64,000 nucleotides of DNA from Meconema thalassinum (GCA_946902985.2 OX336389.2:983380482-983444481), one strand, 5' to 3'. Shown: positions 32,509 to 45,602, counted from the first letter of the stretch. Notes: generated from the letters alone by a model not told the origin. Program-made: numbers and translations.

Positions 32509-33480
32509 AATTGAGTCGTCTAGTATCAAAACCGGCCAAGTCACAAAATTTACGAAAATGGGTTAAGGTTATCAATTTGAAGTAGGAGTATAGCTTTATC
32601 AGTCGAAACAAGAATATGCTTCAAAATCGATCATGTCTTCATGTTACAGAGCACAGAATTCTTGGTCGTGCAACAAAATGGGCCAAGTCATGCAGGCAGT
32701 GCTTTCATAACCGGCCATGTCAAAGAACGAGTAGCAATCTTCATGTCGCAGCATTATTGTTTGGAATCTTGCGTTGTTAGATTATGCAAGAATGTGATAA
32801 TATCAGTAGTCAACATTGTTCCTTATATTGTATACTCTTCGAAGTCATAATAATTTGTATTTTGTTCGTTTGCAACACTGATTTCCGTATTCGAGGGCTT
32901 CTTACCGCATTGGCGCGAAAGCAATCGTATATCCTGTGTGCTCGTATTTTGTCATTATTGTGTAGTGTAACGTGTATATTGTTCTTATTTTAACAAGTGG
33001 CTCATTTTCTATTACTGTGTTCAAGATCTAGTCAACTACTAACTTTTAATGATATAATACCTATTTTGTATTCTCAGCTTTCTCATGTTCATCTTCATAT
33101 ATTACTATCCAATTTAAGCAGAACGCTTTCGTTTTTATTGCAATAAAGACAGGTAATTACAATGTCAATTTATTTTAATTTCATTACCTTTTTCACAGGA
33201 GTTTGGAATTTTAAAAGAAAAGTTTTACCTAAAAAAAGACTAAAATTATACCAAATTGCAACAAAAAGGGCCAAGTCAAAATTAATATTAGCAGAAAAGA
33301 TGGGTTCATTATGAATCAGATTTCTCAAAATAGCAGAACATAAATATTAAACCATTACGGAAATAACTATGCAATAAAATCTTTTGTGACCACCATTGCT
33401 TTGTCTCTAGTGGTTTTTCATCCATACTGAAATATATGCCTTCAGTGACTTGGCCGGTTTTGATACTAGACGACTCAATT
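32509..33480. mobile_element. 972-bp TIR element with repeated GGCCAAGTCA motif
   Basis: The first 36 bases (AATTGAGTCGTCTAGTATCA onward) return perfectly inverted at 33445-33480. AATT at both edges may be a 4-bp duplication or simply part of the repeat. The decamer GGCCAAGTCA occurs inside the left tip (32534), again at 32681 and 33269, with one mismatch at 32713, and inverted in the right tip (33446-33455). No transposase is encoded. The family is unknown. The perfect tips suggest a young insertion into the hAT transposase gene. Confidence 0.85.
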
Positions 33481-33619
33481 CTACTACCGGTATCTGTTGA
33501 AAATTTCCTTCTTTGTCTCACCATGACCGCGAAAATCCAATCCTTATTTAGATAAAGTGCAAGTAACATCGAATAAAATTGTAATTGCATCTTTATTGAA
33601 ATGACGCAAATGCTCCTTC

Positions 33620-34980
33620 CCTATGTCTTATTAACCTAATTTTCACATTTTGCAAAAATGAGGAAATAGTAGACTTATGAGATCGATCCGGGAAAATGTG
33701 TGTCCGTCTGGCTGTGTGTGTCCCCCCTTCCCCCCCCTTATCAACTCCTAGACGGCTACAGCAATCGAAACCAAATTTAGTATGAGTAAAGATGTATACC
33801 GGAATATCTCAATGCCATATTTGAAAATGATGTCACTGCTACCAACGGCTGAAAAAATGCAATAGAAATTTGAGCTCCATGTTAGATATCATGGAAGGTA
33901 TACATGGGAGCTATTCCAAAATTGGCACACATGTAGATAATACTATTTCAGTTCCAGGAGGCCATACATGACAGTGTTGCCAAAATAATTTAAGCCTTCT
34001 GATAGATTTTTAAATGCATGTAACTTCTACACTATTAATTGGATTTCAACCAAAGTTTGTATGTTATATGTGTACATAAACAGATATGCCTGAGTTTATT
34101 CTTAAGAGTCACCAGGGCTGCCAACTGTTAATAATTGCTCTCTCTATTTTCTTCATCCAAATACCAATATATCTGAAAGTATGCAAGCTGACAGCTTTAA
34201 ACTATGCATGCGTATAGTACCAGACATTTTAGATTAACTTGGAAAAACTTATATGCTTCAGTTCTACCAACATGATTCTAAGCCTGCTGATACGACCAAT
34301 TTTTAAATATTTGTAACTCCTATACTATCAGTTGGATTTCAACCAAATTTCGTATGAGCTATGTGTAGCATAACAGATATGACTATAAGTATTCTTAAGA
34401 GCAATCAGGGCTGCCAACTGTTAATAAATGCTGTCAATATTTTTGTACCCTAATATCAATATATCAGAAAGTATGCAAGCCAACAGCTCTATACTTTGCA
34501 CACGTATAGCACCTGACATTCTAGATTAATTTGGAGTAATTAATACAAGGCAGTGCTGCCAACATGATTCTATGCCTGCTGACATGTCCAATTTTAAAAT
34601 ACATGTAACTTCTATACTAACCAAGGGATTTCATCCAAAATTGGCACAACAAGATATCATAATATTTCCGATTATTTCTAACCAGCACACGCATGACATT
34701 GTTGCCAACATGTTTTTACGCGTGCTGATAGATCCAATGTCTAACAACATGTAACGTCCATTGGACTTCAACCAAATTTTGTATTCTGTACTTTAAGAGA
34801 TGGAACTAAGGTTATATTCAGTCACCAGGGCTGCCAACTGTAGTGCTCTATTAGGCTACATTATACCAGGAATATTTCAAACTAATTGGACATTTCGATA
34901 TTACCAACTTAATTTCATCATATTGTCATTGGCATGAAAAGTAGGCTCTTTAGTTCGTCACGGAACTTCTTGTTTTTGTT
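33620..34980 (-). repeat. 1.4-kb interspersed repeat, copy 2 (inverted)
   Basis: Inverted counterpart of 20990-22395. It starts near TTTTCACATTTTGCAAAAAT, includes CCCCCCTTCCCCCCCC (33722-33737), has the complement of the monomer marker (CAGGGCTGCCAAC near 34110, 34405 and 34826) and ends near CACGGAACTTCTTG. It interrupts the hAT transposase between its TTF and DUF4371 regions. The order of monomers matches copy 1, so the internal tandem structure is older than either insertion. Confidence 0.75.
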
Positions 34981-37900
34981 TTGTTTTTGTGGACATTGAA
35001 TCGACGTGGGAATCTTCTTTAATGAAATGGCAGTAATCTGCCACAGCGGCCTTATGTGCATCAGAAGAAAAGTGCAATTCAAGTTTGCCTTGTTTTCCTT
35101 TCCCACGGCTCTTCATTTTGTGCCATTGGCGCATACCTGAAGTGGTCCACGTTGGATCTGCTTTTGATCTATCGGGTCCAGAAGGAAATAAGTAACAGGC
35201 AAAACAAAAAACGCATCTTTGGTTATACTGTACTCCAGGTGTTCATATTGTTTGAACCAAATAGGAGTAAATTTGTGTTGTTTATTTGACGTAATCAATT
35301 CATTTGCAGGGTAATGAGAAAGTATTGGTCGGTGTGGACCTAATGATGGTAAAAATAACTTTTGGTTCCGAGTGAGCGTAGGAGATGGATTGCCAGGATC
35401 GTGAGAAACAATATTGTCATCACTAACTGCTGACCTACTCTCTTCTCTGCCAAACTCCGCCATTATTTTTTTAAAGGCTGCGTTTGCATTTTCTGAAAAA
35501 TTCACACATTTCTGTCATATGTCTTCAACTTCTACCATACTTTTAGCCAAAACTAAACTGGATTGATCATATTCATTTCTACCTGATGTAAAGATTTACA
35601 GTTTTCAATTTGCTCTGTTAAAATTTGGAGTTTTGCAACGCAGGAGCAGTATTTTAAATCGTCATCAACTTCCTTGTTGTCATCTACAACAGAAGAAAAT
35701 AAAAATTCTATAAAATGAATAGGTACGTACGTATAAGGTACATTACAGCCGATTACTACAACATTGAGAGTAGGTACTCAACTATCCAATTGATTTCTGA
35801 AAAGTTTGTATCTCCTGTTTTATCAAAAAGTTGGCTTTCCTCTTGTTCCATTTCATAATCTTCACTGTCAAATTCTATTTTTAAAAAATGAAGAATTCGT
35901 GGTTTTCAATTCAAAGTAAAGAAATATACCTATACATACTTATCCAATGGAAACAATTTTTATTTGGTGGCTGTAATGAGAAAATTGACATTGCCTATCA
36001 TACGTTGCAGTTTGGAAATCTAACGAATCTTGTTTTAGAACCTCGTGCTCATCGACAGAAATCACTTTGGAACTGCTTTATTCTAAACAAAAAGAGGATT
36101 CACAGTTTTTAATTCAAAGTATGCAAAACAAATGTACCTATCAAGTGAATGAAATGATAATTTCTATTTGGTGGGAAAAATGCAAAAATTAACCTACCAG
36201 TTATAGTTCGAGTATCTGACGAATGTTGCTTTGGAAAAAAGGAAGCTTGTAGTTTAACGTGACCGTTAATCTCGAGATCATAAGCCACGGGGAATGTTGC
36301 TTTGGAATCTCGTGCTCATCAACAGAGATCACTTCGGAACTGCTTAAAATTTCTTTCATAAGATTGGGAGGTGTCGTATCAATTGAATCAGAGGACGTTT
36401 TTGAAGAGCTTGAAGCATCACCCTTTAAATCACACAAATAGTACATTAATCTACTTGAAATTTATTTCACATATGGTAATTGCATAAAAAATGAGTCGGA
36501 TCAATTATTCATAATTTGAAATCAGAAGTTTGTCATAATATTAATATTTCAAATGCAAAATTAAGACCTACCTGATCGTGAGTCTCACCAGTTTTCATTT
36601 TTGATTGTGCATGCAAAAGCGCCAATATGGAACAGGAGCTCTCTGGTAATCCAAATCGTGTGGTTTTAATGGGCAGATCATTATGTTCCTTTGTTTTATG
36701 ATGAGATACATAGTCGTCATCAAAAACGCTGCCACAATCAAGACATTGAACTTTGTATCGCTTTCTATTCTTATTCTTATCCATATTAAAGTTTGAAATT
36801 AAAACATGAAACACAAACACAAATCGCAAGTAATTGTACAAAAATACAAAAAGACGTCAAGAGACTCGCAACAAAGAAGGTGAATAATAGTTTACAAATT
36901 ATAAGCAGGAAACAAATACCAGTCTTCACAAAGAATTTGGTGAGGTTAGATTGTCCGAACTCCAGCAATTAACAACTCGAACACTTAGAGAACAATTTCT
37001 GTGAATACCCTCGCACACATAGCAGTCCAGCTTCGTATGAATCATAACCATACCGGTGAACAATTTCTGTGAACACCATCGCACAAAAGATGCATGCATA
37101 GCAGTCTAGCTCCGTATGAAACTTAACCTACCGGACCGAACCCAGTCTTCTGTTACAAACGTAAAAAGGCTTATTTTTTTACTGGCAAAATTTCTAAGTC
37201 AGTTTGTTCGGCTATAATGGAAACATTAAAACATTTTGTAGATAAATGCCGAGTCGGCAAAAGCATTTCCAAGTTGGCAATATTTCCAATTCGGCAATTA
37301 TAATTTTTGAAAACAATTTTTTTTTTTACCATGTGTGAATATCATCTGAATTGCCAATCTGAATAGCAAACAAATCAAATTTGCCGACTGTTTCAACTGG
37401 AAAAAAATATTGGGGGGGGGGGGGGGGTTCTGACCCCCAATACCCCTCCTAGTTTCGCCCCTGAGCAAGCCTATAGTTTTGGTCGAATACTTGATAGTCT
37501 ATTCGATTGTATTTTCGATGGAATATGCTAGATGCCTGTAACTAATTTAATATTGAGAGCTATAGGAAAATTCAGGTTTAAATTCTTGGATCTTTACTTC
37601 AGATATTGGCGGATATTATTATGATTTGCTAAGTAGGATTATCAGTTCAATACTTTCATATTTTCTTCTCCCATACTCTTTGCTTTTGAATTATTTCAAG
37701 CACTTTTTGCTAGAACATTTATACATTTGACATTGCTTCTAGTCAAGCCTACATTATATTATAATTTATACAGGCCAATTATGTGATTGAAGGGAAGCCA
37801 TATTGATTATAGAGTAATAATTATACATTTTTCTGCACTAAAACGGTGAAGTTGGTGTGTTTATTTAAAAAAAGAAAAGAGATTTTAAAAAAAAAGAATA

Positions 37901-38869
37901 ATTTAAGGTGATAATTCACATATGCTGTGACAGGGTTGATAGGCGACCGGGAATACCGGGAAAAGTCAGGGAATTTTGTAGAAAAAAAAGGAAGAAGAAG
38001 AAAAGAAAGAAAAAAAAAGAATTAAGGTTTGACAGTAATTTTTTGTTGTTATACCAGGGTGTCTACCGGTAACGAAAAGTAACGAAAAAGTAGCTAATTT
38101 TACAAACGGGTAATGAAAGTAACGAAAATTAGGTAATTTTTATGTCTGGATAGTTGGAGGTAACGAAAATTCGCTGTGGTCGGTTTAAATCATTTAAACC
38201 CGCGCCGCTAGGCTCACAGATTGTGATGAAGCAAGTTTCACGCAAGCGGCGCCGATTGTGTAGGCTTCCCCGTGCAAGACCTTAAGGAAATGGATACTGA
38301 GGATACCTTCAGTGGTACTGTCTACATCGGTTCAACGTATATTTTCGGCATCAAGAAGAGAGTTTAATTTTGTGTGAAATGTGTTTCTGTATTATTCGAA
38401 AACCTGACTTTTTGCGAGACGTTTATTCGTGATAACATCCGAAACTCAACAGAAATCTCCCATTTCTGATATTGACCTATAAATTTGGATATCTCAAATT
38501 GAATTCCAGAAATAATGCGATATAATTTATTGTCGCGATCTTGCGAATTGATACAGTTTCGAAAGAAAATCACAAAAATGCTCCGAAATACATAGACGAC
38601 TGTGTATTTTAAAAATCTATCCGTCTCGTAAATTAGCGACATCCAGTCCGGTTAATTCGAAACTCCATTATATGTCTGTTTTTCCTTCGAACTTTGGTTC
38701 CATTGGATATATAATCTAACCGGCTATCTTGAAAACTTAAATAATTTGAATTCGAAAGAAAATGTGCCTCTTGTCGTATTATTCGTGCTATCCTCTCTGA
38801 ATAATTCGTAATATCCGATACCTACTTCGAACGTTCATCCTCAAAAATCACATCCTCAAAACGGCCGGC

Positions 38870-39720
38870 TGACCCTACGACTCCTGCGGGAATCTCGTCA
38901 AACGGACCGAGATCGACGCCAGTTGCGTAAGTCATAAAACCCGTGCCCAGTCGCGAACTTGTGTCTACGAGGACTGCGGGAATCCTGTCAAAGTTGGTTG
39001 GGCACCCATCACGAAACATACCGAACCCTACTAGCCACTTTTCCCATTACCATATACTTAAAAGTGACGGGGAGCGAGAAGTGCATCAACCCACTTAGAA
39101 ATAACAGACTACCTAGCATCACGATACCCATTTCTTCTCGTGATCCATCGTGAACTTCCATCCACAGCATAGGGACAGCAGGAATCACGGCGCCGACCAT
39201 GCCCAACCTCGAGCTTGCCTCCGCCATTCTACCAGGACAGATAGACAGGCAGACACTCGTTGAACGGCTGATTGCATACTATCGCGTTCTCCGTGTCCAG
39301 CCGCATGGAAACGTGAATCTCGTAAAACGACCGAGAGCGGCAGCGATTGCGATACATTGCAATATTTCTCCGCTTTCGATGACGAGTACAACTGGATTCT
39401 TGTCAAACGGACAGCAAGCGGCGCCGATTGCGTAATAATAAAATATTTTTCCTTACCGACCTCAAGGACAATAGAAATCTCGTCGAACGACTAAAAGTGA
39501 CACCGATTATGTAAATCGCGATTTTTCTCTGTGTTTGATCGTGAAAACTACAAATTGCGTCAAACGGCAGAGACCAGCGCTGATCGTGTAACGTCTCGAT
39601 ATTTCTCCATACTTGACTGCGAAGACATGATTCGGTAACAATCACGTAACGTCGCATATATTTCATGATTTTTCGCGGGGTCAAAGGAAATCTCCCCAAA
39701 CGGTCAAGATCAGAGCAACT
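38870..39720 (+). repeat. Degenerate tandem array, period near 78 bp
   Basis: The marker ATCTCGTCAAACGGACCGAG recurs with changes near 38889, 39317, 39397, 39476, 39552 and 39690. The three cleanest intervals are 80, 79 and 76 bp. Each unit continues with GCGGCGCCGATTGCGTAA and a TATTTCTCCG segment. More decayed units fill 38970-39300. An isolated GCAAGCGGCGCCGATTGTGT at about 38243 shows that the array once began earlier. GC content is higher than that of the surrounding DNA. No coding frame persists across units. Confidence 0.65.
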
Positions 39721-40474
39721 TCTTGGTAATCATAACTTCTTGTACATAAGACGGCATATTAACTGAAACAACTCATGTGATATTAAATATCTAATGTTAG
39801 AATAAAATGTATCAGTTGACAGTTTCTAGATACTTCTATTGTGATTGACTAGAAAGTAAGAATTGGTGATAGATTCCTTTCTTCACAGTTATTTCTTTAA
39901 AATTGATGTTAGCAAATTAACATTTATTGTAAAAATGTGTTCCTGTTCTTATCGTAATAAACATTATTTATTACAGTAAAGAACTGTTTTTTAAATTTAT
40001 TTTTTGTTATTTGTTTTTATACTTTTAAAGAAACGCATTAATTTATACAGAGCGCTACATATAAGTCCGGTTTATATAATGAAACATTGCTCGGATATTT
40101 TTTTATCACTATTATTTTCATCTACTACAACATTTCTCCTCACGTCTAAGGATAGCCTTGCACAAATAATTAGCAGGGTGTCGAGCGATACGGGAAATAC
40201 GGGAATTATACGGGAATTTTAGTGACCCGGGAAAAATACGGGAATTATACGGGAAATTCGCACTTGATACGGGAAATCTTGAAAAGTCTCATAATACCCG
40301 ACTTCTTAGCCCCCGAACGCTCGGTAGAGTCCTCCCGCTCAATCTTCTATTTCGGCTGCAGACCGCGCTGCCACCCGTAATTTGCGCCACCGATAGAGCG
40401 CTAAGCAGGATGAGAACCCAGCCAACGTCGAATGCATACTTAGCCTGGCCGACCGCCGGCCGTACCCTCTACGT

Positions 40475-41290
40475 GTGGAGCTACGCGCGCCGCGCTCGTT
40501 GCTGACAATGACATACAGGAATCAGTCCGCATTGTTATTCACAGAGGAGACCTGGGTTTCTCGACAAGAGCAGCCCTTAATGAAGCTAACAGATCAAGAT
40601 ATCAGAAAATTCCAGACGCGGATGTGCTGCAATTTCGCACCAACTGCCGGAAATTGTACATTCGTATCCTATGGCTGAAAAAATCAAAGAGTGGTCAACT
40701 CTTGCTCACGAGAGACCCGTGCTATTTCCTGCCTAGACACTATAGGGGTCGCTGAGACTCCTAAGTTGGAAGAAGTTACGATCGTCATTGCCCTGGAAAT
40801 TCTTTGTAATCAGAAGAATTTGCTTTCTGGCGCAATGGCTGACCGCATCAAGAGCAGCTACTCCGCACTTCTGAGACTGCTCTCCGTTACTGCGCGTTTG
40901 AAGCAGTTCGACGGAAAAGAGCCACGGTTCGACGTGCTGTGGTCTGAATTAGTGGCTTCAGCACCTTCCTCAGTTCCTGCCAAAAGCGATCTCACAAGCT
41001 TCGTTAAAATGATACTGATTTTGTATCACAACAATGCAGCTCTAGACAGAGGTTTCTCCCTGAACAAGGAGTGCATGATCGTCAATCTCAAAGAAGCAAG
41101 TCTGATTGGCATGCATAGCCTACTGTTCAGGACGCTGTGATGGCAGCTGGTGCAGTAGAAAAGATAGCAGTGAGCAAGAGTCCATACTGCATGAAACTCT
41201 ACGCCGTTTCCAAGGAAACAAAACAGGTGCGAAGCAACGGCTAAGGTGGCAGTCGAAAGAAAAGCCACGGAAGATCTCCAGGAAGGGAAA
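40475..41290 (+). pseudogene. hAT-type transposase C-terminal remnant
   Basis: The frame at 40691-41140 ends with FDVLWSELVASAPSSVPAKS and DLTSFVKMILILYHNNAALD RGFSLNKECMIVNLKEASLI (broken here for length). This corresponds to the ...HGNA.VERGFS.NKE...N..E.SL... dimerisation block of a hAT-like transposase family. The next frame (41106 on) adds the AVMAAGAVEKIAVSKSP tail. Upstream pieces at 40475-40678 are in another frame. The catalytic part is missing or unrecognisable. It supports the hAT nature of 40174-45847. Confidence 0.6.
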
Positions 41291-41299
41291 AAAAAAGTA

Positions 41300-44200
41300 C
41301 TGTCAAAAGTATTTAATTTCGTGCTTTGTATAACTGAAGTTCCTAGTAACAATCTTGTATTTGTCAAAGTGACTTATTTAAGTCCGTGCAAACACTCAAT
41401 GCAAATGCGTTACACATGCATACATTTCAAAAACTACAAACAATATCTCACAGCTCTCGACATTTTACTATCACAACACCCGTTACCAACATGTGGCTAC
41501 AAAATACACCACACGAGTGACAGAATTCTTCTCGTATGGGCAGGCATTGTTTCAGTCGCTTGTTAACCACTGTCTGTGTCGGATTTCCTTTCATTATCAT
41601 TGTTTCGTTACTTTTACTTCGCTGAAGTTCGACCCGAGGACTGGAAACATCCCGTACAGCATGAACAGAAAGAAATACTGAAGGTGGTCTGGATATCGCG
41701 GTGGATGAAATGATTATTAACCTTGGCAATTCATCAAGCTCTGACAAAGACAATGATGGTGGTGATGATGATAGGGACAGTGAAGGAATGGAGGGTGTCA
41801 AAGAAACCCTTGCCAAGTGACTGAGGATAATTTATTTATTGGTGTCAGTTCGCTTGCGTCAATCGATAATAGACCACAGGCTATTGTTTCCCTTCATAGT
41901 GTTCAAAATACCGTCCGTCATTCAATAGCCTACAACTCGAAAATATAAAACCATGGCAATAATATCGCCACAGAGGGGCTTGTTTGAGTGCTCAGTGCTA
42001 AATATGTCTTTACCTTAACTTTACTTTTGTATTATCACGAAAGCTAATATTAACCGCAGAGGGTCGCGATTCAGTGAGTGTGCATGGTGTTATCTGTCAA
42101 CTACTGCAGTAAACTGTGAACGACATCCACTCAGACTCTTGTTTCATGTTAAAGGATAATCATTGCATGGTGAATGTTTTTTTATTTATTACCTGTAGAA
42201 TATTTGCCCTCTTTGTCGTACTTATAGAATTGAATACCGATGATAAAGGTATCATAGCTTCGGTGTGTAATTCATTTATTCATCTAAAAGTATCGTATTT
42301 CTCTGTTTGAATGTCCTCGGCGTTGACTCAGGACCGTTTTTTTAAATATATTACGTATAATTGTACATAAATAATGTCTGAAGTATATAGCGCTGTGTAT
42401 TATTCAAATCAGTTGATTTACAACAACTCTAAAAACTTAGCAACACAGCTCAGCTGTTCCGAGCTCCCGGCATATCCTTCGCGTTGTTTCCTTCGAAATA
42501 CAGGGTGTAGGTGAGAAGCATGCTCAGAATTCTTGCCGTGTGGAGGTTGGACGTAGGGTCTTGTTATGTGGCGACCGTAGGTTGCGGGGAGGAAAAGCGG
42601 GGCAAAGTGACAGGAAGGCTGTCAGTACCGAATGCGCGGGGTTACCAATACTGTATTTGTCGCATAATTTACGCGTGTAATAGCGGACACACCTCCAATT
42701 TTACTATAAAAGTCGTGATCTATAAAGGGATAGTGGGTGGGTAACATTTATTGCTACATGACCCCCAAAATTATTATTCATTATTACAAAGGGTATTTTG
42801 ACTATTTTCAGTAGTGTAGAAGATTGTATCGCCTTGTTCCGGGCTCCTATAGAGCTTACATTTTCTTTCATCTTTCATTTGCCATAGGACGCGCCACCGG
42901 CGTATGGTTATGCATTACCAGCTTCTGGTTTAGTAGTCAGGTAATGGAAGCAATGGGAAGTGTGTACTACAATTTTCCTTGCATGTAACTAAGCAACTTA
43001 TTGTTGTTAAGAGAACGTAAAATGCACCAAGAATGATATGATCTTTAGCTGTGTGCAGTGAGAAGGCTCTGCATGTGTTCATTCCTTATGTATTAATGAT
43101 GCGAAATGTCAGCTAACGTTGTGCCACATACAACACTCGTAGTCTCTAAATGTTGCACATTTTCCCGTAAATTGCAGCAGTTTATGTTTCAATTGCTTAT
43201 AAGATCGTGACAAAGAAAGTGTTCCTCCAATTGGATGATTGTATTTAACTGTATGCACGTCGTATAATCTTGGCGAAGTGTATTTTTTCACGGAGCAACT
43301 TAACACCGTAGTAGGCACGCAGCTTTTTGTATTTAGTTTTCTGGCATCTTGTTTTAAATTATTGACTAACATATTTCTAAATGCAGACAATCCATACCTC
43401 CATTAGGATTCGAGTTCCATAATTCATGCAAAATGAGGTCCTTCGTTTGTGAAATTGGGGTCATAACCCCCCTACCCTTTCAGTGATTACCGTATGGTAA
43501 TTTACGTAGACTAGGGTGAAGATGTAAATGAGCATTAAAAAAAATGTTGCCAGTTGTTTGGTTTATTAACTTGGCGGTAATATCATCCATAGGTAATGAA
43601 AACTGGGCATGGTTGGATTTTAAGGTAGAGCCGCATGTGCTATCAAATCGCTTTCTTGCAATACCTGGAATATGTATAGAATTATAAAATGATTATTGGT
43701 TAAATAAGTGTTAATAGATTGGCTATTATAATTATAATGATTAAATAAATATTAAAGGAGAAACGATGCGTTGTTAGTAAATATTAGGCCTACCGGTACG
43801 GTGAATAGCCTACAACTCGTAGCTTACATCATAATTTAGCATTTAAACGGGTCACGTTAATGCATAATATGCCAATATAACAACCGGATAGCAAATTATA
43901 ATAATATTCTCACATATAACATATATAATTTGCACCAACTTAATTATTGTAGTCCAAGATATGTTAGACCAATGCCGTTTGAAATGTGCAAATCGCACAC
44001 TTTGTAGGCAAGCTGTTTGTTATGGTCGTCTCTGATGCGAAGTTCTACTAATTACTCTTTTTGGAGACACTTGTCTTTGGAATATTCATGAAAGGCCAAC
44101 CCACTAATTATTATTTCATAAGTTGAACGCCTAAAAACAAAACCACAATCCGAAATAATAAGGAAGATAATCACGAACGAACGTTTCACTGCCAATGAAA

Positions 44201-44323
44201 ATCAAATGGAGATTTGCGGACCGGAAGTTCGTTATGCATAAGCTTCGATGCCATTTTAACTCGTGGAAGCTCTATAAGGTTACGGTACCATACAATTCAA
44301 TCACTTCCAGTAAATATTTATTA
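41300..44323. other. Unassigned interior of the 6-bp-duplication hAT
   Basis: No continuous coding frame, tandem array or RNA gene recognised. It contains two short patches like the Helitron interior (GTAAATGAGCATT near 43526; GTGCAAATCGCACACTTTGT near 43987), which may be older Helitron debris. Confidence 0.5.
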
Positions 44324-44718
44324 CTGGCGGACCCGTGCGAGAAATCTCGCATGTTCATAAACCACACTTGCTCCAATAGGTTTATAATGAGACACTTAAG
44401 GAGAAAGGTTATGTTTTTATTTCAACCAAATGATTATAGAATACTATTAAAATTTCAGGATAAAGGAAAGACCTCAGAATGTTAATATGACATGAAACAT
44501 GCGTCTCAGTAGCCCGTGGACAGCAAGTATGGAGCGTATTATCCTACATCAACGGTGATTGCAAATCGCACACTTCTTACAATTTTTTAAAGTCCTTTTT
44601 TAAAGAAATTATAGATATTTATGAAATTATAGTGCAATAAGTCACTGCTAATGTCTATTCTCTTTCATTTGAATGCTCATTTGTCACGATCGGTCGCTTG
44701 TGAGCGCCGCAGGAGGGA
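44324..44718 (-). mobile_element. Short non-autonomous Helitron, 395 bp
   Basis: On the minus strand it begins A|TCCCTCCTGCGGCGCTC at 44718 and ends ...GGGTCCGCCAG|T at 44324. The 3' hairpin TGCGAGAAATCTCGCA (stem of 7) lies 10 bases before the end, as in canonical Helitrons. It shares its first 170 and last 130 bases with the 5-kb copy at 4451-9505, joined here without the internal array. The end tetramer is CCAG instead of CTAG. No protein is encoded. Confidence 0.85.
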
Positions 44719-44787
44719 TGCATACTACTGAAATAATATATATGAAGATGTGACACTCCTATTCTCTACTCTCTCAACCCTCCTCAG

Positions 44788-45486
44788 TAGTGATGGGCTG
44801 CGAGTGGACTCGCGAAGAATCGAGTCTGGAACCGTAAAACTCGAGATGCTCGAGTCCGAAATCGAGGCCGAGGACGCTGTCAGCGTTATCCGTGAGCCAT
44901 ATATGGAAACTACACGATATATAGAGGTACGCCTTGGCCAAGTATTGTATTCGTTTCCCATCAATGCACAGTGATACAATAGAATATTCAAAATTGGAAA
45001 CCGGCAAGAAGTGGACTGATGACAGAAAGAAAGAACGCAATACAGTAAAGAGAAATTTCCTTCAACGTGATAATTTGCTAAGCAGTAGTATATATCGCTG
45101 TTGATAACGCCAGTAGTCTTATCGATATCTCTGGTTGAGTGGTAATGGTGCTAACTTTCACGCAGCGTGCTGGGGTTTGATTCCCGGCGAGGAGGGTTTT
45201 TTTAACTTGATTTTTAAATTACATTTCTTTCTTTATCATTACCTAGTCGTTATAATATGAAGCATAGTGTGCATTTTGCAAACGATTTCTCTTGTAAATC
45301 ACTAGTAGAAAAGTCGTTTGCAAGTTTAGCGAGTGTTGGGAATTTGGCCGCATTCTGTCCTATATCGTAAGTACGGATCGTGACGTCACCGTGGAGACTC
45401 GAGTCCTTCGCACGGGTTACTCGTTCAGACTCGGAACTGCTAGACTCGATTCTCGTGAGTCCAAGCGTCACTCGCGCACATCACTA
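44788..45486. mobile_element. Small non-autonomous hAT, 699 bp
   Basis: The left tip TAGTGATGGGCTGCGAGTGG and the inverted right tip TAGTGATGTGCGCGAGTGA match. Both continue with AGAATCGAGTCT. Flanks are CTCCTCAG (44780-44787) and CTCGTCAG (45487-45494), an 8-bp duplication with one mismatch. No transposase is present. The tips carry many ACTCG/CGAGT motifs, which may be transposase binding sites. Confidence 0.82.
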
Positions 45487-45567
45487 CTCGTCAGTAAAAC
45501 AGTCATTTATATTAGCTCTCCTCAGGTAAACGGTATTTTTTTTGTGTTCGTAGCATCCCATCCCACC

Positions 45568-45602
45568 TGCGAGAGAGTTCACTCGCGCGCGCGGGCGCGC
45601 GC
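45568..45602. repeat. Alternating CG/GC tract
   Basis: A purine-pyrimidine alternating run TCGCGCGCGCGGGCGCGCGC at about 45582-45601, embedded in an otherwise ordinary stretch between the small hAT and the right end of its host element. Such tracts can adopt Z-DNA. Confidence 0.6.

Larger units (their letters stand above)
30749..36783 (-). pseudogene. hAT transposase (ZnF, TTF, DUF4371, dimer domain), broken
   Basis: Pieces appear in family order on the minus strand. From 36783 there is a C2H2-like finger (QCLDCGSVFDDDYVSHHKTK). At 35505-35113 is a TTF-type region (LGPHRPILSHYPANELI, KQHKFTPIWFKQYEHLEYSI). At 32486-32082 is DUF4371 with the catalytic-type MADTTDESHDDDLSIIVRY and a mutated YNYASSMSGEKQGV. 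At 32025-31489 is the LSKTRWTTQAEALKAV block. At 31405-30749 is the C-terminal dimerisation domain (APVSVASNERSFSKLKNVK). Stops, frameshifts and two nested insertions separate them. Relatives include transposases that gave rise to ZMYM-type host genes. It is not functional here. Confidence 0.85.
30568..37463 (-). mobile_element. hAT transposon, 6.9 kb, with 8-bp duplication
   Basis: The ends CAGGGGCGAAACTA (30568) and TAGTTTCGCCCCTG (to 37463) are inverted copies. AGCAAGCC flanks both sides (30560-30567 and 37464-37471), the 8-bp duplication of hAT elements. Long G tracts lie just inside both ends (30594-30613 and about 37413-37427). The interior encodes a decayed hAT transposase of the zinc-finger/DUF4371 type on the minus strand. 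It is interrupted by a 972-bp TIR element and a 1.4-kb repeat. Confidence 0.93.

Noticed and set aside
38057..38170. Lone CAGGGTGTCTACCGG tip as a further complete hAT
   Set aside because: I could not find its inverted partner or a duplication; it may be part of the surrounding element.
38870..39720. CRISPR-like array
   Set aside because: Units are diverged throughout with no conserved-repeat/unique-spacer alternation, and the DNA is eukaryotic nuclear.
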